39,311 nt of DNA from Campylobacterota bacterium (GCA_030836805.1 JAUPLS010000174.1:1-39311), one strand, 5' to 3'. Shown: positions 17,232 through 26,583, counted from the stretch's first letter. Translations and numbers: made by a program. The notes: generated by a model from the sequence alone, not told the origin.

Positions 17232-17586
17232 ATAAGAAGTTTTTATTAATGGACGTGAGTAACGTCCGGTGCAAAAGAGTATGGAGGGGAAACCGCCGAA
17301 CGGCTTTTGCTAACTTATAACGCACAAGAACGAGCGCAGGTGCAACAGAGGGTGGATTATAGATCTGGCGTGGGGGATAGTAAAATATCTGTAAGTCTGT
17401 AATCGTCTTGTTTCGGTCCATACGGCAGTGACCAGAATACGGAGATAAACGAAATCACTATGGGAGGGTTTCGTCCTTTAATCCTCCGGCAGTATATAAA
17501 GATCTTAAAACATAGTAACTCAAAAGCATAAGTATATCAAGAAGGTTTTGCGGCTCGGTTTTCTATTCAGGGGTTTGGGTTTGGTG
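17232..17586 (+). ncRNA. Large structured ncRNA, copy 2 (same family as 3027-3377)
   Basis: Same ordered hairpins with compensatory changes: 17251-17256/17262-17267; 17271-17277/17304-17310; 17322-17325/17340-17343; 17355-17363/17396-17404. Confidence 0.85.
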
Positions 17587-17608
17587 AGCGATAGCGGAAA
17601 AGGTTTTA

Positions 17609-17866
17609 TTATAATTCAGCATTAAAAATAAATGCGTTAATTCTATCCAAACAATTTTGGTCAATTACATTCATTGAAAATAAAAGTGGTATCATTTGCG
17701 TTTGAATTAATGGACTTTTCAAATTTATATCGTTTAAATTGTCAAACATAAATCGTATTGCCTTTTGTTCTGGCTCAACACCATTTAAAAACATACTAAA
17801 CATAAAAGCTTTATCGCCTAATAACTCAAAAAGTTCACCTTTTGAAATCATACATTCAGTTCTCAT
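17609..17866 (-). CDS. Hypothetical small protein downstream of putative fibre gene
   Basis: 85 aa, adjacent to upstream ORF. Confidence 0.45.
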   Translation of the reverse strand: MRTECMISKGELFELLGDKAFMFSMFLNGVEPEQKAIRFMFDNLNDINLKSPLIQTQMIPLLFSMNVIDQNCLDRINAFIFNAEL

Positions 17867-17867
17867 T

Positions 17868-19085
17868 TTAATGATACTCCTTTATTGCCATAGCACTATA
17901 TATTCCAGTACTTCCTGTTCCCAAATTGTAGCCAACAATTGTCATTGTATCTGCTGCATCGCCATCGATATTTAAACTTAAAAAAGCTTTTTGCAATGAT
18001 TCAGTTACAGTTGCGCCGCCAGAATTCACAGGTATATATTCGCTATAAATTTTTGATGCATTTGTTGTGTTAAATGCTGTTGCTGTAATATTATATTCTG
18101 TTGCGCTCTCTGCGCTTATTTCAGTCCACGCCCCTCCGGTAACCGTTCCACCAACCCAAATCTCAACAAGCACAGCCTTTCCGCTTGAATCGACATAGTG
18201 GTTCATTTGTGATGGCAATATATTTGCTCTATTTTCTTTTCCTTGATAAATCAATTTAGGTCTTATACTTAAAATGTGACTTATAGTTGTTGCTATTGTT
18301 CTCGTTGTTCTTCCCAAACTAATAGTATTTAAATCGTGATCTAAATTAACATTATTTTCAACCGCTAAAAAGCTTGTAAAATGTGTCATAGTTCCAATAT
18401 TTGTCACGCCCAATTGCTCAATTTCATATCGTATAGGAAGCGTTAAAGTACCCAAAAAAGTATTGGATAATTCAAATTTATCAAATTGATGAAATAACAC
18501 TTGTCCATTTGCTGTTGCAATATAACATCTTATCTTGCCCGTGCAAAAACAATTGAAGTCAAAAAAGAAATAATAAATTTTAGTTAAATCTAAAGTTAAT
18601 CCGCTTTCACCTGTGCCGTCTAATTTATCAATATTAAAATTTGCTTGTGTTATATTTTCCTCTATAATGCTTCCGCTGCTTTTGCTTCTTAAATTTAAGC
18701 TAAACACGCCATTTTGAAGTTTTAAATAAACACCGTTATTATTATCGTAGTATCCAGCAGATTTTTTTATATCTGTTTGATTACCGTTAAAATTTAAAGA
18801 AAAACCAACCATTAAACTATTGCCAACTTGTTTTTTAAAGTATTGTTTTGTTTGTCGTATTGCTTTACTGCTGAGTGTTGTACTTGTATTTAGTGTTATT
18901 CCAGAATTGTTTTGATTAAGTGTTATACTTGCACCATTAACAACTTTTTCGTTCCATTTGTCTAAATTTTTTGAGTATTCGCTAATATCTTCAAAAATAA
19001 TAGAATGGTTTGATACACGCAACTTTCCAGTTGCATCCATCTGTAAATCATTTCTATGCCAAACTTCTCCGGGTATAAAGCTCAT
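17868..19085 (-). CDS. Putative tail/receptor-binding structural protein
   Basis: 405 aa beta-rich; phage structural-gene position. Confidence 0.5.
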   Translation of the reverse strand: MSFIPGEVWHRNDLQMDATGKLRVSNHSIIFEDISEYSKNLDKWNEKVVNGASITLNQNNSGITLNTSTTLSSKAIRQTKQYFKKQVGNSLMVGFSLNFNGNQTDIKKSAGYYDNNNGVYLKLQNGVFSLNLRSKSSGSIIEENITQANFNIDKLDGTGESGLTLDLTKIYYFFFDFNCFCTGKIRCYIATANGQVLFHQFDKFELSNTFLGTLTLPIRYEIEQLGVTNIGTMTHFTSFLAVENNVNLDHDLNTISLGRTTRTIATTISHILSIRPKLIYQGKENRANILPSQMNHYVDSSGKAVLVEIWVGGTVTGGAWTEISAESATEYNITATAFNTTNASKIYSEYIPVNSGGATVTESLQKAFLSLNIDGDAADTMTIVGYNLGTGSTGIYSAMAIKEYH

Positions 19086-19095
19086 ATTTTTTCTC

Positions 19096-19560
19096 TTAAA
19101 TTATAATAAATTTTTTGTTTAATTCGTCAATAAGTTTTACAGTTATACTTGTATTTTTTACTTTTATTTTTATAGTGTTTTGACCATCAAAAGTAAATAG
19201 TCCACCATTTATATATAATGTATTTTTGTCAACTGATTTTTTAAATGTAAATTCTTTTCCAAATTTTATCGATGTTGGCAAGCTTAAAATTATATTATTG
19301 TTTGTTGTATCAGCTAAAATTATGCTATCATTTTGTGTTAATGTGTAATCACTTGTTTTAATTTGTGTAGTGTTAACTTGCTCATTAACCACAACCCATT
19401 GCCCAGACAAATATTTATATACCTCTCCAGAAGTTTTATAGTATATACAATTTTCTTGCGCAGCAAAAATAGGAGTATCATCGCCAGCCAATAATTGCTG
19501 CTTATCATCGAGTGATAAACCATTTTCATCCAATACAAAATTTTTAGTTAAATCAACCAT
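19096..19560 (-). CDS. Putative tail fibre-associated protein
   Basis: 154 aa, beta-rich; operonic. Confidence 0.4.
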   Translation of the reverse strand: MVDLTKNFVLDENGLSLDDKQQLLAGDDTPIFAAQENCIYYKTSGEVYKYLSGQWVVVNEQVNTTQIKTSDYTLTQNDSIILADTTNNNIILSLPTSIKFGKEFTFKKSVDKNTLYINGGLFTFDGQNTIKIKVKNTSITVKLIDELNKKFIII

Positions 19561-19596
19561 TTTTTAATTCCTTATTAAACTATTATACAAAAAAAA

Positions 19597-19621
19597 ACGG
19601 GGCAATCAATTTTGCGCCCGT
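19597..19621 (-). terminator. Rho-independent terminator
   Basis: ACGGGGC...GCGCCCGT stem with A-run on plus (T-run on minus). Confidence 0.7.
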
Positions 19622-19643
19622 CTTAATTTTTTATATTAAAAAA

Positions 19644-20384
19644 TTATACTAAAAATGAACTAATTCTCTTCATATATATAGTATTACCAACTGATGTCAC
19701 TGTTGCCTCAATTGTTTTATTTGTTACATTATAATTAAAAGAAATAGTGTAAGAAACGCCCACTCCTATTTTCAATTTTGTATGTTTAACATAGTCAAAA
19801 TTACCATATGACCAAATTAAAGAATATGTATCTTTACTCATATTTGCAACAGTATCATCAATAATTATATCAAAATGAATATCTGCAAAAATTGGTGTTG
19901 TGTTTGCTATTACATCTGCTACATTTCTTTGTGCTATAACCATAGCCGAACCGCTCGCAGTAACACCCAATATGTCATTAAATGTTAAATCTTCAACTGC
20001 TGTTGCGGTTAATTGCAAAGCTATATCAAGTTTATCAATTGCTAATTCTAAACTGTCACCTGTTGCTATTGCATTATTTTCTGTAAAAACCGGCATTTCA
20101 ACGCCATCAGCACCCTTGCCAATAAACGCTTGAATATTTGCGTCATCATCAGCAGGAATTACTATCCCCGCAATTGCAGCGTCGACGTAATCTTGGCTTG
20201 CTTGAGCTTCCCAGCCTGTTGCTTCTTTACGATACATTGTACCGTTTGTTTCATCTGTCCAGAACGAACCAATAGCCGCAGCCGTAGCATCAGCACCAGC
20301 AGGAACACCAGCACCAGAAAGCCATACAACTGCACCTAATTTATAACCCTTTTCTACTTCAAAAAAATGTTGATTTGTTGCCAT
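19644..20384 (-). CDS. Putative tail fibre/structural protein
   Basis: 246 aa; phage fibre-like N-terminal composition. Confidence 0.45.
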   Translation of the reverse strand: MATNQHFFEVEKGYKLGAVVWLSGAGVPAGADATAAAIGSFWTDETNGTMYRKEATGWEAQASQDYVDAAIAGIVIPADDDANIQAFIGKGADGVEMPVFTENNAIATGDSLELAIDKLDIALQLTATAVEDLTFNDILGVTASGSAMVIAQRNVADVIANTTPIFADIHFDIIIDDTVANMSKDTYSLIWSYGNFDYVKHTKLKIGVGVSYTISFNYNVTNKTIEATVTSVGNTIYMKRISSFLV

Positions 20385-20396
20385 TTTACTCTCCTC

Positions 20397-20906
20397 TTAA
20401 ATTATTATTTTATACCCGTTTATTGTCAAATCAAAACCGCTATTATTATTTATCACTATTTGTATAACGCTATTGACTTCAATTATATCAATTTGTATGT
20501 TTCCAATATTTCCAAACACTCCAAAAATTTGATAATTAAAAAGACCGTTCGCATTTACTATGCTCAACTCATAATTTTTGAAATGTCCGCCATTTTTTAA
20601 AACTATGCCATACTTTAAAAAAGTTGTTGTATTTATTTGTTCATCAATTATTATGCTATCATTATTTAAAACTGAACCACTTAATTGCCCATAGCCGCCA
20701 GTATTATTATTTATGATTGTTAGATTGTCAATTGCGTTGTCAATCTTTAAATCTATAGTGTTCTCTTGAGTGACTAAATCAATGTTGTTTGTTTCTGTTT
20801 TTACATCTATATTGTTTTGGTTTATTTCAAAATTTAAACTATTTACTTCATTGACATAAAGATCTATACTATTTTGATTTATCTCAAAGCTTATCTCTGT
20901 ATTCAT
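20397..20906 (-). CDS. Hypothetical structural protein with short N-terminal NxxIDL repeats
   Basis: NQNSIDLYV/NQNNIDVKT/ETNNIDLVT/QENTIDLKI tandem units. Confidence 0.5.
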   Translation of the reverse strand: MNTEISFEINQNSIDLYVNEVNSLNFEINQNNIDVKTETNNIDLVTQENTIDLKIDNAIDNLTIINNNTGGYGQLSGSVLNNDSIIIDEQINTTTFLKYGIVLKNGGHFKNYELSIVNANGLFNYQIFGVFGNIGNIQIDIIEVNSVIQIVINNNSGFDLTINGYKIII

Positions 20907-20918
20907 AAGCTTGCCCCA

Positions 20919-21272
20919 TTAATTTTTTATCAGGTCTTGAATTACTGACATTTTAAAAATTTCAGTTGATTGCACAACATCAACATCTATAATGCTAAAC
21001 TCGCAATAATATTCTTTAGCATCAATATTCATCTCTATCGATGTTAAAACCAAATTATAAATACCGGCTTGAGTTTCTGTGTTGTCTGGAACATCGAAAG
21101 ATTTTAATAAAACAGCTTCATTATTTGCGTCTAAAACTTTATTGAAAATACCAAATTTTAAAACCTTATTTGCAATATTTAAAGGTGTGGTTGTTCCATT
21201 TGCCTTGCTAAAAAAATTTAGTCTGGATATAAATGTGTCACCTTTTTTTGCTGTCAAAGTCTTATAGCTCAT
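20919..21272 (-). CDS. Putative baseplate/fibre-region protein
   Basis: 117 aa; operonic with structural genes. Confidence 0.4.
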   Translation of the reverse strand: MSYKTLTAKKGDTFISRLNFFSKANGTTTPLNIANKVLKFGIFNKVLDANNEAVLLKSFDVPDNTETQAGIYNLVLTSIEMNIDAKEYYCEFSIIDVDVVQSTEIFKMSVIQDLIKN

Positions 21273-21318
21273 TTTTAAATTCCTATATTGTTTTATTTTA
21301 CACTAAAAAGTTAAAAGA

Positions 21319-21753
21319 TCAATTTTTAAATCTTTCAACTATCTGTTTTGTATCTGCGACTTTTCCAATTATGTTTTTCTTGAAGATTTTTGCACGGATG
21401 TTGTTATTATACCACAAGTGACTCTCCAGAACGCCAAACTCAAATTGCAATTTTTCTTCGGTATAATTCAATGCACTTTTACTATTGCAAAAAACTAATA
21501 TCTCACGCTTGAAATTTTCCTTGCCAAATTTTTCCACATCAGCCAAAAGAGTTGGACTCGATGAATAATAGTCCTCCCAGTCGCTTGATTTTCTAATTTT
21601 CTTTTTTACACCGTTTACTTGTTTATATGCTGCTTTTGTTAATAGTTTACGCCCAACATAACGCATTCCATTCAACTCATTAGTAATAATATATACAAAA
21701 CCAATTGCGGATAATGGCGGCTCTATTAGTTGCTCGTTGTGATATATCCACAT
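21319..21753 (-). CDS. GIY-YIG-like endonuclease
   Basis: GFVYIITNELNGMRYVGRK motif; phage Seg-like arrangement. Confidence 0.65.
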   Translation of the reverse strand: MWIYHNEQLIEPPLSAIGFVYIITNELNGMRYVGRKLLTKAAYKQVNGVKKKIRKSSDWEDYYSSSPTLLADVEKFGKENFKREILVFCNSKSALNYTEEKLQFEFGVLESHLWYNNNIRAKIFKKNIIGKVADTKQIVERFKN

Positions 21754-21754
21754 A

Positions 21755-22087
21755 TTATGTCTTTCTGAAGTGTATTGGTCTTTTTCTATTGCAAAATTCG
21801 TTTTTCAATCCATCGCTGTATTTTGAATTTTTTGGCAAGGCATAAATAAATCCAATTTTTTTGATTATAATGGTCTTCACTTCTGGTTGCATCTTGCTAT
21901 CATTAATAAATTTTATAAGATTTTTTTGCTTAACGCCATCATCTCTATTTAACTCAATACTATATACTATGTCAGCAAATCCAAAACAATTTTTGTCAGT
22001 GTATACCTCACCCATGTTTTTTGCGTGGGCAGCATTCTGCGATAATACATAAAGCCAGAAAAACAAAAAAATGACAATAAATTTCAT
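21755..22087 (-). CDS. Small secreted protein (signal peptide)
   Basis: N-terminal MKFIVIFLFFWLYVLSQNAAHA signal-peptide-like. Confidence 0.5.
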   Translation of the reverse strand: MKFIVIFLFFWLYVLSQNAAHAKNMGEVYTDKNCFGFADIVYSIELNRDDGVKQKNLIKFINDSKMQPEVKTIIIKKIGFIYALPKNSKYSDGLKNEFCNRKRPIHFRKT

Positions 22088-22183
22088 TATACTCTCCCAA
22101 TCATAAAATTAGTATAACTATTTTTTTAAATATATCAAAAAAGCCCTTGTTTTTTATTTTTTATCTGTTATAATTATTTATAT

Positions 22184-22267
22184 GGATAGTGAGCGGCATT
22201 GGCGACTGCGGTAGACTGTAAATCTATGTCCTCTGGACACTTGGTTCGACTCCAAGACTATCCACCA
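22184..22267 (+). tRNA. tRNA-Tyr (GTA anticodon), CCA encoded
   Basis: Acceptor GGATAGT/ACTATCC, anticodon loop CTGTAAA, long variable arm GTCC-TCT-GGAC, T arm CTTGG-TTCGACT-CCAAG; promoter TTGTTT-16-TATAAT upstream. Confidence 0.92.
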
Positions 22268-22277
22268 GAATAATTGA

Positions 22278-22646
22278 TTGATAGAAAACTTTAAGGGTTA
22301 TAAAATGATTGTTAAATTGAATAAAGCGGTTTTGTGGGAAATTTTTGAATACTTCACCGAGGGGAAGACATATATAAAAGATATAAAATTGTGGGCAAGT
22401 AATAATAAAATTATTTGTTTTGATACGATGATATATAAGCCACACGACCTTTTTATGGAAGTTGAAAACGAGAAAGAATTGAAAATTTTTTATGATGGTA
22501 ATGAATTGGATATAATTAAAATAGTAGTCATATATGATGAAAAAAGAAGAGAAGAGATGTCAGTTGAAAAGTTTAAGCAATTTTTTATTGAAGAGATAAT
22601 GAACTACATCGCAAAAACAAACAAATTTGAGTGGGAGTATAAATGA
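22278..22646 (+). CDS. Hypothetical protein
   Basis: Follows tRNA; overlaps next ORF (ATGATG). Confidence 0.5.
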   Translation: MIENFKGYKMIVKLNKAVLWEIFEYFTEGKTYIKDIKLWASNNKIICFDTMIYKPHDLFMEVENEKELKIFYDGNELDIIKIVVIYDEKRREEMSVEKFKQFFIEEIMNYIAKTNKFEWEYK

Positions 22647-22900
22647 TGTTAAATATGTTTAAAAAAGAAATATTAAATTTTGTATTTTATATTGTGTTAT
22701 TATTTTGTATTGTTGGAGTGCCAATGTTTATTGGTTGGTCAGTTACAGAAGTGAATAATAAATATGGAAATTTTACATCAGCAATTTATTGGCTGTTGTG
22801 GATGTATGCAGTTTTAAAATTTTTTACAAGTAAAGTGTTATTTAAAATAGTTTTTGAGTGGTTTGAAAAACTATATAGTAAAATAAATAAGGAGAATTAA
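22643..22900 (+). CDS. Small membrane protein
   Basis: Two to three hydrophobic segments. Confidence 0.5.
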   Translation: MMLNMFKKEILNFVFYIVLLFCIVGVPMFIGWSVTEVNNKYGNFTSAIYWLLWMYAVLKFFTSKVLFKIVFEWFEKLYSKINKEN

Positions 22901-22901
22901 A

Positions 22902-23264
22902 ATGAACGAAGATAATAATGGCGGTTATGAAATAGTTGGCGAAAAATTAGAGTTTTATAAAAATTTATTTGATGAGTTAAATAGTGCTCAATCAAAATTT
23001 ATTTTTGAGTTAAGGAGAGACAATAAAGGTTATGTGATAGAAAATGATAAATTCAATTTTTATTCTGCATCGTTTGTTGATAGTGATTCATTTACTGAAG
23101 AATTAGGTTGGCATTGTTCTGAATTTTTAGAGGGTGTACAATTGTTTTTAAATCGTAGACTTGAAATAGAAGAATTTTATTCGGATGATGAAAAACAAGA
23201 ATATGTTGATAGTTGCGAAAACTTGATTGATTTTTTATTTTGCTATCCAAACGATAAAATGTAA
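22902..23264 (+). CDS. Hypothetical acidic protein
   Basis: AAGGAGAATTAAA RBS. Confidence 0.6.
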   Translation: MNEDNNGGYEIVGEKLEFYKNLFDELNSAQSKFIFELRRDNKGYVIENDKFNFYSASFVDSDSFTEELGWHCSEFLEGVQLFLNRRLEIEEFYSDDEKQEYVDSCENLIDFLFCYPNDKM

Positions 23265-23285
23265 TTTAAAATAATTCTCCTCCCC

Positions 23286-23325
23286 ATTGCCCAGCCATAA
23301 AAAAGTTGGGCAAATTTATTTTCAA
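23286..23325 (+). terminator. Putative rho-independent terminator
   Basis: TTGCCCA...TGGGCAA stem followed by T-rich tract. Confidence 0.5.
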
Positions 23326-23405
23326 ATATCTGCTTTTACCTATTTATTTTTGTTTTTTGATGTGTTACAATTATCTCATACAACAAGAAAATAAGGAGAA
23401 TTAAA

Positions 23406-23702
23406 ATGAACGAAGAACTACACGAGATTGAAAAATTAATGAGCACGACAGCAAATAAAAAAGGTGGGTATGTAAGCAATTTTTTAAAATGGGAACAAGA
23501 GTTAAATTTGAAGGAAAGAAGGCATGTACAATTAATTAAACAGCTAATGGTTCGCCAATTTCTTTTCCCAGAGCTTGCCGCTCGTGTGATGGAATATGAA
23601 GAAATTAATAATCTGGAAGACGCAGACATACAATGCATAATTGACAGCTACGAAAAGAGTGAGCAAGACATAACAAATAAATTAGTTGGAGGTGTGAAAT
23701 GA
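23406..23702 (+). CDS. Hypothetical protein
   Basis: AAGGAGAATTAAA RBS; upstream of helicase. Confidence 0.6.
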   Translation: MNEELHEIEKLMSTTANKKGGYVSNFLKWEQELNLKERRHVQLIKQLMVRQFLFPELAARVMEYEEINNLEDADIQCIIDSYEKSEQDITNKLVGGVK

Positions 23703-23785
23703 AAAACAATAGATTATTATACTTGCTTTTTAGTTTTGATTTGTTAATGCATACATATGTTATTTATTTAGTAAGTAAAATTTGA
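23699..23785 (+). CDS. Short hydrophobic peptide (28 aa)
   Basis: ATGA coupling with preceding ORF; hand translation MKNNRLLYLLFSFDLLMHTYVIYLVSKI. Confidence 0.35.
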   Translation: MKNNRLLYLLFSFDLLMHTYVIYLVSKI

Positions 23786-23797
23786 GAGGATAGAAAA

Positions 23798-25297
23798 ATG
23801 AAACACGAATTAAGACAATATCAAAAAGAATGCTTAAAAAATTTAGGAACGGCATACAAACAAGGTTTTAAAAGAATTATGCTAAAGTTGCCCACCGGGG
23901 CTGGGAAGACTTCAATTGCATCAAAGATTTTAGAAAACTGTTATAATAGCGGAAAGCGTGCATTATTCATTTGTGATAGAATTGAGTTGATTAACCAAAC
24001 ATCTGATCGTTTACTGTCTGATGGTATAAAGCACGGGGTTATACAAGCAGACCATATCCGTAAAAATTTGAATTATAATATACAGGTGTGTAGTATTCAA
24101 ACACTTGCCCGCCGTGAAAAAATTAATGCTGATATGATTATAATCGATGAGGCTCACACTTTACATAAAGCACATATTGATATAATAAAAGAAAATCAAA
24201 ATATACCGATTATCGGTTTGAGTGCGACACCATTTGCAAAAGGTTTGGGAAAGCATTTTGACAAAATGATAGTTGGTGCAACAACTAAACAACTTATAGA
24301 ATTAGGTTTTTTATGCAAGCCAAAAGTATATGCACCTTCCGAGCCAGACCTTGAAAAAATTAAAGTTGTTGCTGGTGATTATGATATGCAAGAATTGGAA
24401 GAAAAAACGAACACGCCAAAACTTGTTGGTGATATAGTCGAGCACTGGTTCAAGTTGGGGTTTGGCAAGCCTACGATTGTTTTTGCTGTTAACATTGCAC
24501 ATAGTAAAAATATTGTTGCAGAGTTTGTTAAAGGCGGCGTGAATGCTGTGCATATCGATGCGTATACTGATAACGATGATAGAAAAGAAATTATTGAAAG
24601 TTTTAAGGCTGGGCGCATTAAAGTATTGTCGAGTGTTGATATCCTTTCTAAAGGTTTTGATTATCCGGGTGCTGAGGTTGCAATTTTGGCACGACCAACA
24701 AAATCATTGTCTTTATATATTCAACAAGCTGGAAGGGTTTTGCGTATTAATCCAGAAACAAACAAAACTGACTGCACAATACTCGACCATTCAGGCAATA
24801 CAATGCGCCACGGTTTTGTCACTGACGATACCCCAGAAGATCTTGACACCGGAAAAAAACAAGAAAATACACCAGCAGAGAAAAAAGAGAAGAAAGTTAT
24901 TGAGCCAGTAAAATGTCCACACTGCTCATTTATTAAAACAAAAGTTAAGTGCGAAAACTGCGGACACGAAGACATACCAAAAAATAAAGTTGAAAGCGCT
25001 GAAGGGTATTTAGTTGAATTTGATGAAAACAGTTTGCCAAACAAAAACAGTAAGAGTGCAAAATTTGTAATCACTCAAGACAAGAAAAATCTGTATGGAC
25101 AACTTAAAACATTGAGTCGTTTAAAAGGTTGGAAAGCTGGGCGGGCTTATTATTTATATAAAGAGTTATGCAACGAAGAGCCAACTGAAGAAATTAAAAA
25201 TGTAGGAGAACAAATGGTGACTGAACAAGTAATAAAGTATATAACATACTTAAATATTAAAAAGGCAAAAAGTAAAAATTATTTTACAAAAAGATGA
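23798..25297 (+). CDS. DEAD/DEAH-box superfamily 2 helicase with C-terminal zinc ribbon
   Basis: LPTGAGKTSIA, IIDEAHTLH, GLSATPF, QQAGRVLR; CPHC...CENCGHE. Confidence 0.9.
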   Translation: MKHELRQYQKECLKNLGTAYKQGFKRIMLKLPTGAGKTSIASKILENCYNSGKRALFICDRIELINQTSDRLLSDGIKHGVIQADHIRKNLNYNIQVCSIQTLARREKINADMIIIDEAHTLHKAHIDIIKENQNIPIIGLSATPFAKGLGKHFDKMIVGATTKQLIELGFLCKPKVYAPSEPDLEKIKVVAGDYDMQELEEKTNTPKLVGDIVEHWFKLGFGKPTIVFAVNIAHSKNIVAEFVKGGVNAVHIDAYTDNDDRKEIIESFKAGRIKVLSSVDILSKGFDYPGAEVAILARPTKSLSLYIQQAGRVLRINPETNKTDCTILDHSGNTMRHGFVTDDTPEDLDTGKKQENTPAEKKEKKVIEPVKCPHCSFIKTKVKCENCGHEDIPKNKVESAEGYLVEFDENSLPNKNSKSAKFVITQDKKNLYGQLKTLSRLKGWKAGRAYYLYKELCNEEPTEEIKNVGEQMVTEQVIKYITYLNIKKAKSKNYFTKR

Positions 25298-25304
25298 TAA
25301 AACC

Positions 25305-25330
25305 CTTTACAACATATAAAAATAGTATAA
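25305..25330 (+). promoter_or_regulatory. Repeated promoter cassette B
   Basis: TTTACA-14 nt-TATAAT followed by atatatagtgtagcacata as in cassettes A and C. Confidence 0.6.
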
Positions 25331-25367
25331 TATATATAGTGTAGCACATAAAAACAAGGAGAATAAA

Positions 25368-25649
25368 ATGGAACAATTAGGATTAATAGAATTAGGCGGA
25401 TTTGAAGAAGGTAAATATGAGCAGGGCAAGATTGATTTATACACATACAATTATGACATTTTTACAAAATTGGTTCACTTGCAAAAAGATGTGGCGCTTG
25501 TAGATTATATTGATAGTGTGATTTTTGATAATAAAGAGATTGAATTAACTGATAACGCATTATTCTTTTTAGGTGATTTAAAATATAACCACTTACAAAA
25601 AATGAAGCAGGGCGAAGAGTTTAACTGGGAAATGGATGAATTGGTTTAA
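25368..25649 (+). CDS. Hypothetical protein
   Basis: Cassette B promoter; AAGGAG RBS. Confidence 0.6.
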   Translation: MEQLGLIELGGFEEGKYEQGKIDLYTYNYDIFTKLVHLQKDVALVDYIDSVIFDNKEIELTDNALFFLGDLKYNHLQKMKQGEEFNWEMDELV

Positions 25650-25652
25650 AAG

Positions 25653-25880
25653 GTGAATAATATGTATACATTAAAAACGATATTGACAAAACAAGAGTAT
25701 GGAAATGACATAACTGTTTATAGTTTTAAAATTAAAGAGGATGACTTGATTTATGAAATTATGATTGATTGGTCTGGTGGAATAGATTATGAGATTATAG
25801 TTAATAATGAAAGGGAAGCATTCTTCTCGGAATATGAAAAGTTTGCAAACATAAGCGATTATTTTTTAATGGAAATTTAA
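25653..25880 (+). CDS. Hypothetical protein
   Basis: Operonic; the inner ATG at 25662 is preceded by AAGGTGAATAAT. Confidence 0.5.
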   Translation: MNNMYTLKTILTKQEYGNDITVYSFKIKEDDLIYEIMIDWSGGIDYEIIVNNEREAFFSEYEKFANISDYFLMEI

Positions 25881-25949
25881 AGGGGAAAGAAAATGAATAT
25901 AAAAAAAGAAGTTGGAAAGAGTTAAAAAATACACTTTAGGAGAACAAAA

Positions 25950-26255
25950 ATGACTTATAATGAAATTGATTTGGTTAATGGTAGTCTTGAGCAATTAAAA
26001 TATTTGGTTGCCAAACTAAAAAAAGTAGATGCAAGAGATGTTAATTGTGAATTTAAAGAGAGTTTTTTTGGCTTTAATATGGCAAAGTTAATTATAACAT
26101 ACTATAAAGATAATTACAAGTATTCAATAGAGGGTCGTTCATATGTAACAAATGAAGAGTGCCAGATGGCTGGCATAACTGAGTATGAATTAAAAATAAA
26201 TATGATTAATAGTTTTGTAAAAAAATGCAACAAGGAGGTTGAATATGTCTTCTAA
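25950..26255 (+). CDS. Hypothetical protein
   Basis: AGGAGAACAAAA RBS. Confidence 0.55.
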   Translation: MTYNEIDLVNGSLEQLKYLVAKLKKVDARDVNCEFKESFFGFNMAKLIITYYKDNYKYSIEGRSYVTNEECQMAGITEYELKINMINSFVKKCNKEVEYVF

Positions 26256-26562
26256 TTATAAAGTAAGACCAGATGACGAAGAAATTAGTTATATTGAAAA
26301 ATTACAATACGATGCAAGCAATGATAGTTATTTTATTTTATTCAAGACTTTTATTGATAATGTTCCAGAATTTTTAGAATTTAAAATTGAGCAATGGGAA
26401 GAATTTTTTGATGGCGATGGACTTTATAAAATGGATAGAAAAATAAAGAACTATGAACTGATGAGAGACTTTATAAAAATTAAGAGGGCAGAAAAGATTT
26501 ATAACCACTATGATAAACTGATTGATAAAAAAGAAAATACGACTAAAAGATTGAAAGTATAA
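26239..26562 (+). CDS. Hypothetical protein; shared C-terminal tail (...TTKRLKV)
   Basis: Inner ATG with AAGGAGG RBS (true start likely 26245). Confidence 0.6.
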   Translation: MNMSSNYKVRPDDEEISYIEKLQYDASNDSYFILFKTFIDNVPEFLEFKIEQWEEFFDGDGLYKMDRKIKNYELMRDFIKIKRAEKIYNHYDKLIDKKENTTKRLKV

Positions 26563-26567
26563 AAACA

Positions 26568-26583
26568 CCCCGCCTCGGCGGGG
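26568..26583 (-). terminator. Strong hairpin terminator between convergent genes
   Basis: CCCCGCC-TC-GGCGGGG; T-run on the minus strand. Confidence 0.75.

Noticed and set aside
17230-17421. ORF 17230-17421 (minus)
   Set aside because: Antisense to ncRNA copy 2; short and not length-conserved with the copy 1 counterpart.
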